A stretch of DNA of 42,717 nt from Tetragenococcus halophilus subsp. flandriensis. GTDB lineage: Bacteria > Bacillota > Bacilli > Lactobacillales > Enterococcaceae. The position numbers and the translations under genes are program-made. Positions 1 to 8,447 of the stretch are shown here, piece by piece (positions within the stretch are counted from its first letter, which is position 1; every line of letters starts with the position of its first letter). Location of the stretch: positions 1 to 42,717 of the forward strand of contig NZ_BSUG01000019.1 in NCBI RefSeq assembly GCF_030161475.1. The letters are read 5' to 3'. The notes under the pieces are model-generated. The model was not told the DNA's origin, did not search any database, and worked only from the letters and a program-made list of their open reading frames with translations.

Positions 1-58
1 AAAAATTTTACAACAAACAAAATCAGGAAATATTACTACATTTTAGTCTCCTAAATAA

Positions 59-100
59 ATGGCCTAAAGTCTTGAAATATCAAGGCTTTAGGCCATTTTA
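59..100. terminator. Strong terminator of an upstream gene outside the window
   Basis: An inverted repeat with arms ATGGCCTAAAG and its near-perfect complement CTTTAGGCCAT encloses a smaller CTTG/CAAG stem and is followed by TTTTA. It would end a gene entering from the left edge and may work in both directions. Confidence 0.75.
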
Positions 101-596
101 ACCTTTTGTAAGTGTCAAATTCAGGACTATACTTTTTTATCATAACGTACCGAGTAAAAATGCACAAATCTTATGAATTTTCTTGTGGAAACAACTACTG
201 TTGTAAATGGTTTATAAAAAGCGCGATGGCGGGAAAAGATTGTGCTTAAAAAAATTAAAATTCAAGGATAATTGTTTTATTGACTTTCTTTCACCTTCGC
301 CTGTTTTGGCAGGAAACCTTCAAATGTTCTTTTGCTATTGTTTTTTTAATAGTAATACAGTATTATTAAAAAATAGGTACAGAATTCACATTGCTTAATA
401 GTTTTACTTTTTTATATCCTCACAAAGTTGAACTTATTATTTTGGAGAAATTAATGAGTTATATAGCTTATAATCCTTTGTAGTGAACAAAGAATTTGAT
501 CAACAAAAGATTTATATTAACTTTTTTATATAACAGAATAAAGAAAGCTGTTATATATTTAAAGCTAAAATAATACGTATTTACCAGGAGAAAGAT
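101..596. other. Long non-coding leader region upstream of metN
   Basis: No gene is supported in these roughly 500 bases. An open frame at 207-398 has no ribosome binding site and an unlikely composition. A weak hairpin (TATATAACAG paired with CTGTTATATA, about 530-560) lies before metN. I looked for a methionine T-box (AGGGTGGNACCGCG) or an S-box-like leader and saw neither, although such elements commonly precede methionine transporter genes in Firmicutes. The sequence could hold the metN promoter, but no convincing -35/-10 pair stands out. Confidence 0.4.
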
Positions 597-1319
597 ATGT
601 ACACACTTAACCATGTATTTAAAACTTATCAAACCACTGAAGCATTAAATGATATTTCTTTTACAGTAACTTCGGGAGAAATTATTGGCGTTGTGGGTAA
701 AAGCGGTTCTGGAAAATCAACATTATTACGTATGTTAAATCTTTTAGAAGTACCGACATCCGGACAGGTTTTTATTGAAAATCAAGATAGTAAAGAATTA
801 TCAAAACAAGAAATACGTAAACAGAAACAAAAAATCGGTATGGTATTCCAGCAATTTAATTTGTTGAATAATTTAACTGTAAAGGCCAATGTCGCTCTAC
901 CTTTAAAAATGGTAAAACAAAAAAAGGACGATTGGGTGGATGAATTATTAAGCTTTGTAGGAATGAAGCATAAAAGAGGAAATTATCCAGCGCAACTTTC
1001 AGGAGGAGAAAAGCAACGAGTAGCTCTGGCTCGTGCATTGGTAAGACAACCCGATGTTTTATTATGTGATGAAGCGACCAGTTCGTTAGATGAACAAAAT
1101 ACAGATGAAGTTGTTAAATTATTAAAAAAAATACATCAAGAATTTGGTATTACGGTCTTTTTTGTCAGTCATGAATTAGAAACTGTTAAAAAGCTTTGTC
1201 AGCGAGTGTTAGTAATGGAAGAAGGAAAGCTTTTAGGTGAAGTAGAAAACCAAGCAACAAATATTCAATCGACTGATTCGACCTATCTGGAAACAGTACA
1301 AAGGAGGTTGACTCCATGA
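597..1319 (+). CDS. metN: Methionine ABC transporter ATP-binding protein MetN (short form)
   Basis: This is the ATPase of a D/L-methionine importer. It would hydrolyse ATP at the inner face of the membrane to drive MetI. The protein shows Walker A GKSGSGKST near residue 35, a Q-loop (VFQQFN), the signature LSGGEKQRVALARAL, and Walker B LLCDEATSSLD followed by the H-loop VSHE. At 240 residues it is about 100 shorter than typical MetN and lacks the C-terminal NIL (ACT-like) domain that binds methionine and mediates trans-inhibition in the long form. The start ATG follows AGGAGA at good spacing. It overlaps metI by 4 bases (ATGA), and the metI-metQ context decides the call over other polar amino acid ATPases. 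Confidence 0.88.
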   Translation: MYTLNHVFKTYQTTEALNDISFTVTSGEIIGVVGKSGSGKSTLLRMLNLLEVPTSGQVFIENQDSKELSKQEIRKQKQKIGMVFQQFNLLNNLTVKANVALPLKMVKQKKDDWVDELLSFVGMKHKRGNYPAQLSGGEKQRVALARALVRQPDVLLCDEATSSLDEQNTDEVVKLLKKIHQEFGITVFFVSHELETVKKLCQRVLVMEEGKLLGEVENQATNIQSTDSTYLETVQRRLTP

Positions 1320-1993
1320 CACTGCTTGAAAACATACAGTATTACTTTCCAGAATTTTTGCTTTCTTTACAAGAAACAGGAATTATGATGGGGATTTCCA
1401 TGGGAGCAGCGCTTGTATTAGGTCTTCCTTTAGGGATTGCTTTGTTTTTATCTAACCCTAAAGTTCGAGGCGGTAAAGCGATCAATTATTGGATTTTGAA
1501 TTTTTTTATCACTTTAGTACGTTCCTTTCCTTACTTACTCTTTGTTGTCTCCTTAATTCCGGTAACGCGTTTTATCGTTGGGCAAGCTTTTGGACCTTAT
1601 CCAGCAAGTTTTCCTTTAAGTTTTGTCGCTATAGCTATTTTTGCTCGTCAAGTAGAGCAAGTTCTTTTAGATGTTCCAGAAGAAATACGATTATTATCTG
1701 AATCTTTGGGGACTACCATTTGGCAATATATTTGGCACTTTTTATTAGTGGAAGCTAGAAGTGGCATTGTTTTAGGTTATACCACCGCTCTTGTTAGTAT
1801 TGTTTCTTATTCAACTGTCATGGGCATTGTTGGTGGCGGCGGTGTAGGTGATTTTGCGATTCGTTATGGCTATCAAAGTTATGAAACAGGTATTATGTAT
1901 TTTGCCATTGTTGTTATGATTACTATTGTTTTTGTGTTTCAAATGATTGGGAATTTACTTGCTCAAAAATTAGATAAAAGAAAGCAGGGTTAA
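1316..1993 (+). CDS. metI: Methionine ABC transporter permease MetI
   Basis: This is the membrane permease of the methionine importer, 225 residues and of normal family length. The sequence shows about five hydrophobic segments and the typical MetI end of the transmembrane domain, with VPEEIRLLSESLGTTIWQ serving as the EAA-like loop that docks on the ATPase, followed by a glycine-rich MGIVGGGGVGDFAIRYGYQ stretch. Translation is probably coupled to metN through the ATGA overlap. The next gene, metQ, begins one base after its stop codon, so the three genes form one operon. Confidence 0.9.
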   Translation: MTLLENIQYYFPEFLLSLQETGIMMGISMGAALVLGLPLGIALFLSNPKVRGGKAINYWILNFFITLVRSFPYLLFVVSLIPVTRFIVGQAFGPYPASFPLSFVAIAIFARQVEQVLLDVPEEIRLLSESLGTTIWQYIWHFLLVEARSGIVLGYTTALVSIVSYSTVMGIVGGGGVGDFAIRYGYQSYETGIMYFAIVVMITIVFVFQMIGNLLAQKLDKRKQG

Positions 1994-1994
1994 A

Positions 1995-2825
1995 ATGAAA
2001 AAAATAGGATTTGGTTTGTTTAGTGTTTTGATGGGAATGAGTTTGGTTGCTTGCGGCAATAATGATGAAGGAGGAAATGCTGATTCGGCGGAAGACAAAA
2101 CAATTACAGTAGCTGCACAATTGCCGACAATGACCGATATTATTGAAATTGCTGCAGAGGAAGCTGAAGAAGATGGTTGGGATGTGCAAGTAGCTCAAGT
2201 CAATGATAATGTTGCTTATAATGATATGGTGGCCAACGAGGAAGCAGACGCGAATTTTGCCCAACATGAGCCTTTTATGGAAGATTACAATAAGGAAAAA
2301 GATTCAAATCTTGTAGCTGTTCAACCGATCTATGATGTAAAAATTGGTTTTTATTCTGAAGACTATGATGATGTCGATGATATTCCAGACGGTAGCACAG
2401 TAGCATTGCCCAATGATGTATCTAACGAAGGTCGGGCATTGGCGATCCTAGAAGATCAAGGATTGATCAAATTAAAAGATAATGTGGGCTACGATGGTAG
2501 AATCGAAGATATTGAAGAAAATCCACATGAATTTGAATGGATGTCGGTTGACCTATTAAACTTGCCAGAGGCTTATAGTGAACCTGATGTTTCCCTAGTT
2601 TATAGTTATCCTGCTTATATTGCTAAAATTGGTTTGACGCCAGAAGATGATGCGCTCTTTTTAAAGGATAGAGATAGTGATCGTTATGCTATCCAATTAG
2701 TTGCTAGAGAGGACAATGAAGATTCTGAAAAAATACAAGTGTTGAAAGAAGCAATGACCAGTGATAAAGTTCGAGACTATTTAGAAGATGAAGAACACAA
2801 GGATACCTCAATACCGACATTTTAA
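1995..2825 (+). CDS. metQ: Methionine-binding lipoprotein MetQ (unusually acidic)
   Basis: This is the extracellular substrate-binding lipoprotein of the methionine importer, NlpA/MetQ family, 276 residues. Residues 1-20 form a lipoprotein signal: basic start MKK, hydrophobic core and lipobox LVAC with Cys20 as the lipidation site. The body has the family pattern, including NDNVAYNDMVAN, FAQHEPFM and ALPNDVSNEGRALAILEDQG. The mature part carries about 66 Asp/Glu and about 18 Lys/Arg, an estimated net charge near -48. That is far more acidic than usual and resembles surface proteins of salt-adapted bacteria. It closes the metNIQ operon and is followed by a clear terminator. Confidence 0.92.
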   Translation: MKKIGFGLFSVLMGMSLVACGNNDEGGNADSAEDKTITVAAQLPTMTDIIEIAAEEAEEDGWDVQVAQVNDNVAYNDMVANEEADANFAQHEPFMEDYNKEKDSNLVAVQPIYDVKIGFYSEDYDDVDDIPDGSTVALPNDVSNEGRALAILEDQGLIKLKDNVGYDGRIEDIEENPHEFEWMSVDLLNLPEAYSEPDVSLVYSYPAYIAKIGLTPEDDALFLKDRDSDRYAIQLVAREDNEDSEKIQVLKEAMTSDKVRDYLEDEEHKDTSIPTF

Positions 2826-2843
2826 AAATCATGATTAAAACTA

Positions 2844-2884
2844 AAGGTCAGATAGATATCATTAAGATTCTATCTGACTTTTTT
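2844..2884 (+). terminator. Terminator of metNIQ
   Basis: The arms GTCAGATAGA (2847-2856) and TCTATCTGAC (2869-2878) form a perfect 10-bp stem followed by TTTTTT. It lies 20 bases after the metQ stop codon. Confidence 0.85.
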
Positions 2885-3032
2885 GCTGTGAATCACTACG
2901 ATTCAGCGACCAGAGGGAGTTGAGAGTAGATCCTTCAAGGACTTAGCGACTTGTCGCTTAGACCTTGATGAGATCGAAGCATAAGCAAAGAGATGAACAG
3001 TACTAGGGGAGCGCAGCGGACGTAGTGTCCTT
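2885..3032. repeat. Structured intergenic element of relatively high GC, unknown
   Basis: Between metQ and the activator gene lies a stretch of different composition. It has a small hairpin GAATC-actac-GATTC, then a 15-bp imperfect stem from about 2936 to 2967 whose inner arms AGCGAC and GTCGCT are perfect, then a short GGAC-gtagt-GTCC hairpin. It contains no open frame of note. It could be a dispersed intergenic repeat unit or a small structured RNA. No second copy was noticed in this window. Confidence 0.4.
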
Positions 3033-3150
3033 ACTTTTCTGAAAAATAAAAGACGAACGAAGAATGCTGAAATAACTTTTTTAAGACCATCATAGTTGCT
3101 TCTTGACGGCTTTCTATATAAAATAAAAGGTCAAGAAAAGGAGGGATTCT

Positions 3151-5880
3151 ATGACAAATTTGGAAAAAGCTATCTTTCAATTCGCGGAAAACAAATGTCA
3201 TTCAAATTCGCTTAAAGAGACTGCCTCTTTGTTTTTTTCAACAGAAGAAATTATGAATAAAATGAATCTCGGTCGTACTCAGGTTAGTCGTACATTAAAT
3301 CAATTGGTTAGTGATAATATTTTGTTTAAAATCAATACGCGCCCTGTATTATTTTCATTAAAAGAATTCTTTGCAAAAAAGTACCAGCTAGAAATTGCAA
3401 GCGAATATGAAAGTATAGAAATTTTTAAAACTAAGTTAAATAGTATTTCTAGTGAAAAGGTTTTCGAAAAGGTTATCGGATATAATAGCGGTTTAGCTGA
3501 AGCAGTGGAACAATTGAAGACAGCTATATTTTATCCAAACAATGGTCTTCCAGTTCTTCTTATGGGCGAAACAGGTGTTGGAAAAAGCTATTTTGCTCAG
3601 ATAATGGACGAATATATGGTACGAGAAGGCGTACTTTTGGAAAACTCTCCTTTTTTTACCTTAAATTGCGCGCAGTATGCAAATAATCCAGAATTACTTT
3701 CAGGCATATTATTTGGTTATACAAAGGGAGCTTTTACTGGAGCTGATGAAGACCATAAGGGGTTACTAGAAGCGGCTGATAAAGGGGTACTTTTTCTTGA
3801 TGAAGTCCATCGTTTAAACGATGAAGGGCAGGAAAAATTGTTTAATTTTATGGATAAGAAGAACTTTTCACGCATTGGCGAAACTAAAGAACGTCAATCA
3901 AAAGTGAGATTAGTATTTGCTACCACGGAATCAACTGAAAGCTTTCTGCCAACATTTTTAAGACGAATTCCTATTCAAATTTACATTCCTAGTGTTGCTG
4001 AGCGAAGTCTTTTTGAAAAACGACAACTGATTGAATACTTATTTAAAAAAGAAAGTCAAGACATTAAAAGGACAATCGAAGTAACACCACGGGTCATGGA
4101 TATTTTATTACAAACCACTTTTTCAGGAAATATCGGAGAAATGGAAAATGTGATCAAGTATGCTTGTGGTAGTGCTATTGCTCATAGTAATGAAAGTAGA
4201 CAAGTGGAGATAAAAATTAAAGATCTACCGCAAAAAATTTATGCGTCCTTTGATTCACCCGTAGACCTTGCTAGTACAGAAGAAGAAAATTTAGTTTTTT
4301 CTGATCAAATTAATTTTTCTGTGACTCCAAGCACCACGGGTGAACTACAGAAATTTGTTCAGCACTTAGTCTGGTTGTATCAAGATTATCAAAAAGAAAC
4401 TGGCTATACTGTTAAACACCAATTACATCAACAAACTGTGAAATTTATGGATGATGTAATTTTTCGCGAAAAGCAAAGAAATCAAGCGGCTCTAGAAAAA
4501 TTTATTTCAACAGTGATGCAAGAAATTTTTCGCGAAATTGATTCACATACAAAATTTCAATATGATGGTAACCTCGTTTTACTTCTTTCTTATTACATTT
4601 ATCATTATAGTTTAAAAGGAATCAATCTAACGGATCTCTTTGATAGTGAGTTTACTGCTTTTGTACAAAATAATTACCAAACAGAACTCAATCAAATTAT
4701 TCCTTTATTACCAGAAATTGAAAAGCGCTTAGATGTATCCTTTACTAAAGCAGATCAGTTACTGTTTGCTCTTTTTTTCTCAACTTTAAATTACGAAGTA
4801 AAAAGTAATGAAATCAATGCGATTATGATTGCGCATGGGTATGCCACGGCAAGTAGTATCGCAAATGTTTGTAACCGAATGTTAGGCGGTGCAGTGTTTA
4901 CTAGTATTGATATGCCAGTTGAGTCAACGATTTTTGATATCTCAGAAAAAGTTCTTCGTTATCTGGAAGAATATTCTGTTAAACAAGGGTTATTGGTTTT
5001 AGTTGATATGGGATCTTTAAATATGATTTACGAACAGTTGAAACAAAATATTAACCAACCGATTTTATTTATTGACCAATTGAGTACGCCGTTAGCCTTA
5101 GAAGTAGGAAATTTGATTCAACAAGATCATTCCTTAAATGAAATTGCTGAGAGTATGAAAGAGGTTGTTGTACCGAATATCCAGTTATACTATCCTAAAA
5201 AAAGTAAGAAGAAGGCAATTGTTACGACTTGTTTTTCTGGTTTAGGCGTGGCTATCCAGATTCAAAAGCTGCTTTATGATTGCTTAGGAGGTATTTTAGA
5301 AGTGGATATTTTACCGATTGAATTTGCTGAATTACAAACCAATGGCTTATCAGAAGCGTTTTTAAGTCAATATGATGTTTTATCTGTTATTGGAACAAAT
5401 GATGTTCATATTCCTGAGATGAAGTTTGTCTATCTGGAAAATATTATTTCAGGTAATGGCGATACGCAATTAAAAGAAATATTTGAAAACTTATTATCTG
5501 AAACAGAAATTCGTGAAGTCAATGATCGTTTAGTCAAAAACTTTTCTTTGATTCGCGTTTTAGAATCACTAACAATTCTTGATACGAAACGTATTATGGA
5601 AGTCATCGAAAACTGTATTCAAGATCTAGAACGCCGATTAACTTTACGTTTATCCAATGCACGCAAAGTAGCCATTTATGTTCACGTAGCTTGTATGGTG
5701 GAACGTTTAATCCGCCATGCGGAAATCACTGATTTTCCTAATTTAGAACAATTTGCTTTTGAACATGAAAAAGAAATAAGAGTGATTCAAGACATCTTTA
5801 GTGTGCTAGAACCAGTTTATAGTGTGACAATTCCTCTGGAAGAAACCTGTTATATATACAATATTCTCTATCTTGATTAG
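3151..5880 (+). CDS. LevR/GfrR-type sigma-54 activator with PTS regulatory domains
   Basis: This protein activates transcription by sigma-54 RNA polymerase at the operon just downstream. The order seen in its 909 residues is: an N-terminal helix-turn-helix (about 25-60); an AAA+ domain with Walker A GETGVGKS at 139-146, the sigma-54 contact loop GAFTGA at 193-198 and Walker B VLFLDEVHR; a first PRD; an EIIA-mannose-like domain with candidate phospho-His562; an EIIB-like segment with Cys694 (TTCFSGLG); and a C-terminal PRD with His845 and His856. In the LevR family, phosphorylation of the PRDs by PTS components sets activity, so the cognate PTS and HPr probably report substrate and carbon status. 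The start follows AAGGAGGG. The stop codon lies inside a terminator that overlaps the sigma-54 promoter of the next operon. Confidence 0.92.
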   Translation: MTNLEKAIFQFAENKCHSNSLKETASLFFSTEEIMNKMNLGRTQVSRTLNQLVSDNILFKINTRPVLFSLKEFFAKKYQLEIASEYESIEIFKTKLNSISSEKVFEKVIGYNSGLAEAVEQLKTAIFYPNNGLPVLLMGETGVGKSYFAQIMDEYMVREGVLLENSPFFTLNCAQYANNPELLSGILFGYTKGAFTGADEDHKGLLEAADKGVLFLDEVHRLNDEGQEKLFNFMDKKNFSRIGETKERQSKVRLVFATTESTESFLPTFLRRIPIQIYIPSVAERSLFEKRQLIEYLFKKESQDIKRTIEVTPRVMDILLQTTFSGNIGEMENVIKYACGSAIAHSNESRQVEIKIKDLPQKIYASFDSPVDLASTEEENLVFSDQINFSVTPSTTGELQKFVQHLVWLYQDYQKETGYTVKHQLHQQTVKFMDDVIFREKQRNQAALEKFISTVMQEIFREIDSHTKFQYDGNLVLLLSYYIYHYSLKGINLTDLFDSEFTAFVQNNYQTELNQIIPLLPEIEKRLDVSFTKADQLLFALFFSTLNYEVKSNEINAIMIAHGYATASSIANVCNRMLGGAVFTSIDMPVESTIFDISEKVLRYLEEYSVKQGLLVLVDMGSLNMIYEQLKQNINQPILFIDQLSTPLALEVGNLIQQDHSLNEIAESMKEVVVPNIQLYYPKKSKKKAIVTTCFSGLGVAIQIQKLLYDCLGGILEVDILPIEFAELQTNGLSEAFLSQYDVLSVIGTNDVHIPEMKFVYLENIISGNGDTQLKEIFENLLSETEIREVNDRLVKNFSLIRVLESLTILDTKRIMEVIENCIQDLERRLTLRLSNARKVAIYVHVACMVERLIRHAEITDFPNLEQFAFEHEKEIRVIQDIFSVLEPVYSVTIPLEETCYIYNILYLD

Positions 5881-5911
5881 CGTGTCACTAGTTGGCACGC
5901 TTTTTGCTTTT
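5879..5911 (+). terminator. Intrinsic terminator overlapping a sigma-54 promoter
   Basis: AGCGTGTCA and TTGGCACGCT pair in a 9-bp stem (one G-U pair) with a five-base loop and are followed by TTTTGCTTTT. The 3' arm and the T-run are also the -24 and -12 boxes of the promoter for the PTS operon. Confidence 0.65.
5892..5908 (+). promoter_or_regulatory. Sigma-54 (-24/-12) promoter of the mannose-family PTS operon
   Basis: TTGGCAC, then GCTTT, then TTGC matches the sigma-54 consensus TTGGCAC-N5-TTGC exactly. The -24 GG is at 5894-5895 and the -12 GC at 5905-5906, with transcription expected to start near 5918 and the EIIA gene starting at 5935. The adjacent gene encodes a sigma-54 activator with an intact GAFTGA loop, which strongly supports function. 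Confidence 0.9.
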
Positions 5912-5934
5912 AATAGAACTGAAAGGAGGATTCG

Positions 5935-6366
5935 ATGAAATATTTGATTGCAACACACGGCGAGTTTTCAAAAGGCATCATTGATGCAGCTCAATTGATT
6001 GCGGGTAGTAATAATCAAATCGATTATTTTTCAATGACAAAATCAAAAGGGCAAGAAGAAGCAGAAGAAGAGGTAAAAAATTATTTAGAAAATACACAGG
6101 GGCAAGAACTTGTGGTGTTAACGGATGTTTTTGGTGGAAGTGTCGCCAATTTGTTTACCGATTACCTTTTGAAAGATTATAAATTTCAATTAGTTACCGG
6201 AGTGAATCTTCCTTTGGTATTAACCATGCTATTATCTGCGGATACAGATAGTCAAAGATTGATTATAAACAGTATTGAAGAAGCTAAAAAAGGAATCATC
6301 TATATTAACGAACTTATTGAGACACAAGGAGGAGATCACAATGACAATCGCACTATTGAGGATTGA
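5935..6366 (+). CDS. PTS mannose-family EIIA component
   Basis: This is the cytoplasmic phosphocarrier that takes phosphate from HPr and passes it to the EIIB encoded next. Its 143 residues match the stand-alone EIIA-mannose domain. The N-terminal MKYLIATHGEFSKG places the phospho-acceptor at His8, and LTDVFGGSVANLFT is the usual second conserved block. It starts 7 bases after GGAGGA. It is the first gene behind the sigma-54 promoter and overlaps the EIIB gene by 26 bases. The sugar cannot be read from EIIA; the deglycase at the operon end suggests Amadori compounds. Confidence 0.92.
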   Translation: MKYLIATHGEFSKGIIDAAQLIAGSNNQIDYFSMTKSKGQEEAEEEVKNYLENTQGQELVVLTDVFGGSVANLFTDYLLKDYKFQLVTGVNLPLVLTMLLSADTDSQRLIINSIEEAKKGIIYINELIETQGGDHNDNRTIED

Positions 6367-6823
6367 TGATCGGCTTATTCATGGGCAAGTCGCTTTTGGC
6401 TGGACGTCATCTTTAGGCGTGAACACGATCTTAGTTGTTAATGATGAAGCAAAAAACGATCAAATGAAAGCTATGTCTTTAAATCTGGCTAAACCGAGTA
6501 ACGTCAACCTTTATATCAGAGGAGTAGAAGAATCTGGTGAAATCGTACAAAAGTTTAGTACTTCAAAAAAGAGTAATGTGCTGGTACTAACTAAAAATAC
6601 TGAAGACACCTATAAGTTATTGAAGAATACAAAAGATGCGGTAAAAGAAATAAACATTGGTGGGCTACGTTTTGCAGAAGGAAAAAGGAAGCTAACTGAT
6701 TTAGTCGCAGTAGATGATCAAGATATTAACTATTTAAAATCTATTCGGGATATGGGAATTGATATTGAATTTCGGATGTTACCCAATGATAAAAGGAAAA
6801 AATTAGAAGATTTTTCTATTTAA
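6341..6823 (+). CDS. PTS mannose-family EIIB component
   Basis: EIIB transfers the phosphate to the incoming sugar at the membrane complex. The protein (160 residues from ATG 6341) shows the family motif LLRIDDRLIHGQVAFGW with the phospho-acceptor at His14, and the later LPNDKRKKLEDF. I chose ATG 6341, inside the end of the EIIA gene, because it follows GGAGGAG directly and gives a normal EIIB N-terminus. The upstream in-frame ATG at 6275 would add 22 residues foreign to the family. It is translated with EIIA, EIIC and EIID as one operon. Confidence 0.92.
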   Translation: MTIALLRIDDRLIHGQVAFGWTSSLGVNTILVVNDEAKNDQMKAMSLNLAKPSNVNLYIRGVEESGEIVQKFSTSKKSNVLVLTKNTEDTYKLLKNTKDAVKEINIGGLRFAEGKRKLTDLVAVDDQDINYLKSIRDMGIDIEFRMLPNDKRKKLEDFSI

Positions 6824-6845
6824 TAAAAAAAGAGGAGGGCTGTTT

Positions 6846-7637
6846 ATGCTAGCGCAAGCTTTAACATTAGGTATAGTAGCTGGGATAGGCATACTAGATG
6901 GACGTCTCTTTGGGCAAATGATGTTTGATAGGCCACTAGTCTTAGGGTTGTTTGTGGGTTTAATTTTAGGCGATGTAAAAGAAGGAATTATCATTGGTGC
7001 ACAGCTAGAATTGATTTGGATGGGAATTGCGGGAATTGGCGCTGCAACACCTCCAGACATTGTAACAGGTGGGATATTGGGCACAGCATTTGCAATCCTT
7101 TCTGGCAGAGGTGTTGAAGTCGCTCTAGCTTTAGCTGTACCTATTGCAGTATTAGCGCAAACATTAGGCGTGTTAGTACGTATTATTAATACATACTTTT
7201 CTCATAAAGCTGATGAATACGCCAAAGAGGCCAATTATAAAGGGTTAGCTTTCTCAATGTGGATTCCTGTCTTGTTATTTTTCTTGAGTACGTTTGTCCC
7301 GACCTTTTTGGCTATTTTACTGGGTGCTCAACAGGTAAGTAGTTTAATTAATGCTGTACCAGATGTCATATTAGACGGCTTAGGTGTTGCGGGTAATTTA
7401 TTACCAGGTGTTGGGTTCGCGCTACTTATGGATATGTTATTTTCCAAAAAAATGGCGCCGTTTTTCTTTATTGGCTTTTTAGCAGCAGCTTACCTGGAAT
7501 TAGATATTACTGCGATTGCATTATTTGCTGCTTGTGTTGCTTTTGTTATCCATTTTTATATTGAACCTAAAAATAATATTAAACAAGAAGTGGAACAAGC
7601 AGACAATCTAACGGAAGGAGAGATTGACTTTGACTAA
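6846..7637 (+). CDS. PTS mannose-family EIIC component
   Basis: This is an integral membrane subunit that forms the sugar channel with EIID. Its 263 residues hold about seven hydrophobic segments. The family blocks are visible: an early DGRLFGQMMFDRPL, the glycine-rich GIAGIGAATPPDIVTGGILGT, and a C-terminal acidic tail (EQADNLTEGEIDFD). The gene begins after AGGAGGG and its end overlaps the EIID start, so production of the two membrane partners is probably coupled. Confidence 0.92.
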   Translation: MLAQALTLGIVAGIGILDGRLFGQMMFDRPLVLGLFVGLILGDVKEGIIIGAQLELIWMGIAGIGAATPPDIVTGGILGTAFAILSGRGVEVALALAVPIAVLAQTLGVLVRIINTYFSHKADEYAKEANYKGLAFSMWIPVLLFFLSTFVPTFLAILLGAQQVSSLINAVPDVILDGLGVAGNLLPGVGFALLMDMLFSKKMAPFFFIGFLAAAYLELDITAIALFAACVAFVIHFYIEPKNNIKQEVEQADNLTEGEIDFD

Positions 7638-8427
7638 AGTAGCGAAAAAAGACCTTAATAGTGTGTTCTGGCGCTCTTTTGCATTGCAAGGTGCCTTCAA
7701 CTTTGAACGAATGCAAAATATTGGGTACGCCTATTCTATGGTACCTATAATCAAAAAGCTGTATAAAAATAAAGAAGACCAAGCCAAGGCTTTGGATCGG
7801 CATCTGGAAATCTTTAATACTACACCACAAATGGTGCCCCTAATTTTAGGGATTTCTAGTGCGATGGAAGAAGAAAATGCCAATAATGCAAGCTTTGATG
7901 AACAATCGATCAATGCTGTTAAGGCTTCTTTAATGGGGCCTTTAGCTGGTATTGGTGATTCAATCTTTTGGGGAACTCTGCGTGTAATTGCTGCAGGTAT
8001 TGGTGTTTCCTTAGCTGAACAAGGAAGTATTTTTGGGCCAATTTTGTTTTTAATTATTTTCAACGTCCCTAATTTCTTGCTGCGTATTTTTGGTTTGAAG
8101 ATGGGGTATCAAGTGGGTGTTAACTCATTAGAGCGTATTCAAAAAGAAGGATTAATGGATAAAATTATGTCGGTAGCGACAATTATCGGATTAGCTGTGG
8201 TAGGCGGTATGGTGGCAACTATGCTTGATATTACTACACCGCTCGAATGGTCAAATAGTGGTGCAGAAATTATTGTCCAAGATATTCTTGATGAAATCAT
8301 GCCAAAAATGTTACCGCTGATTTTCACTTTGATTTTATTCCGGCTAATTAAAAAAGTGAGTGTAACCAAACTAACGATTGGAATTATTATTTTTGGTGTA
8401 GCAATGCATGCACTATCAATTTTATAA
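7630..8427 (+). CDS. PTS mannose-family EIID component
   Basis: This is the second membrane subunit of the mannose-family permease, about 265 residues. Family hallmarks include the N-terminal pattern FWRSFALQGAFNFERMQNIG, the block KASLMGPLAGIGDSIFWGTL, and hydrophobic segments at the C-terminus. No ATG is available. TTG codons at 7624 and 7630 are both in frame, and I prefer 7630 because it lies 9 bases after AAGGAG, against 3 for the other. It overlaps the EIIC gene and precedes the deglycase gene by 20 bases. Confidence 0.88.
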   Translation: MTKVAKKDLNSVFWRSFALQGAFNFERMQNIGYAYSMVPIIKKLYKNKEDQAKALDRHLEIFNTTPQMVPLILGISSAMEEENANNASFDEQSINAVKASLMGPLAGIGDSIFWGTLRVIAAGIGVSLAEQGSIFGPILFLIIFNVPNFLLRIFGLKMGYQVGVNSLERIQKEGLMDKIMSVATIIGLAVVGGMVATMLDITTPLEWSNSGAEIIVQDILDEIMPKMLPLIFTLILFRLIKKVSVTKLTIGIIIFGVAMHALSIL

Positions 8428-8447
8428 ACAACAAGGAGGAATTTTAA

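Noticed and set aside
207-398. Open frame of 63 codons upstream of metN
   Set aside because: No ribosome binding site, no recognisable domain, unusual residue mix (runs of Phe and Cys), and no conservation argument available.
101-596. Methionine T-box, S-box or SMK riboswitch before metN
   Set aside because: No T-box core (AGGGTGG-like), no S-box-like conserved pairs and no anti-Shine-Dalgarno pairing recognised; only a weak AT-rich hairpin is visible.
1923-2267. 114-codon open frame on the minus strand inside metI/metQ
   Set aside because: It lies opposite well supported genes and has no ribosome binding site or domain; it is a shadow of their codon pattern. The same applies to other long antisense frames, for example 22925-23383 and 7731-8063.
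2885-3120. Tandem repeat or CRISPR array
   Set aside because: The element has stems but no regularly spaced identical repeats; no cas genes are in the window.
6275-6340. Upstream start for the first EIIB gene
   Set aside because: It would add 22 residues not found in the family and lacks a good ribosome binding site; GGAGGAG precedes ATG 6341.
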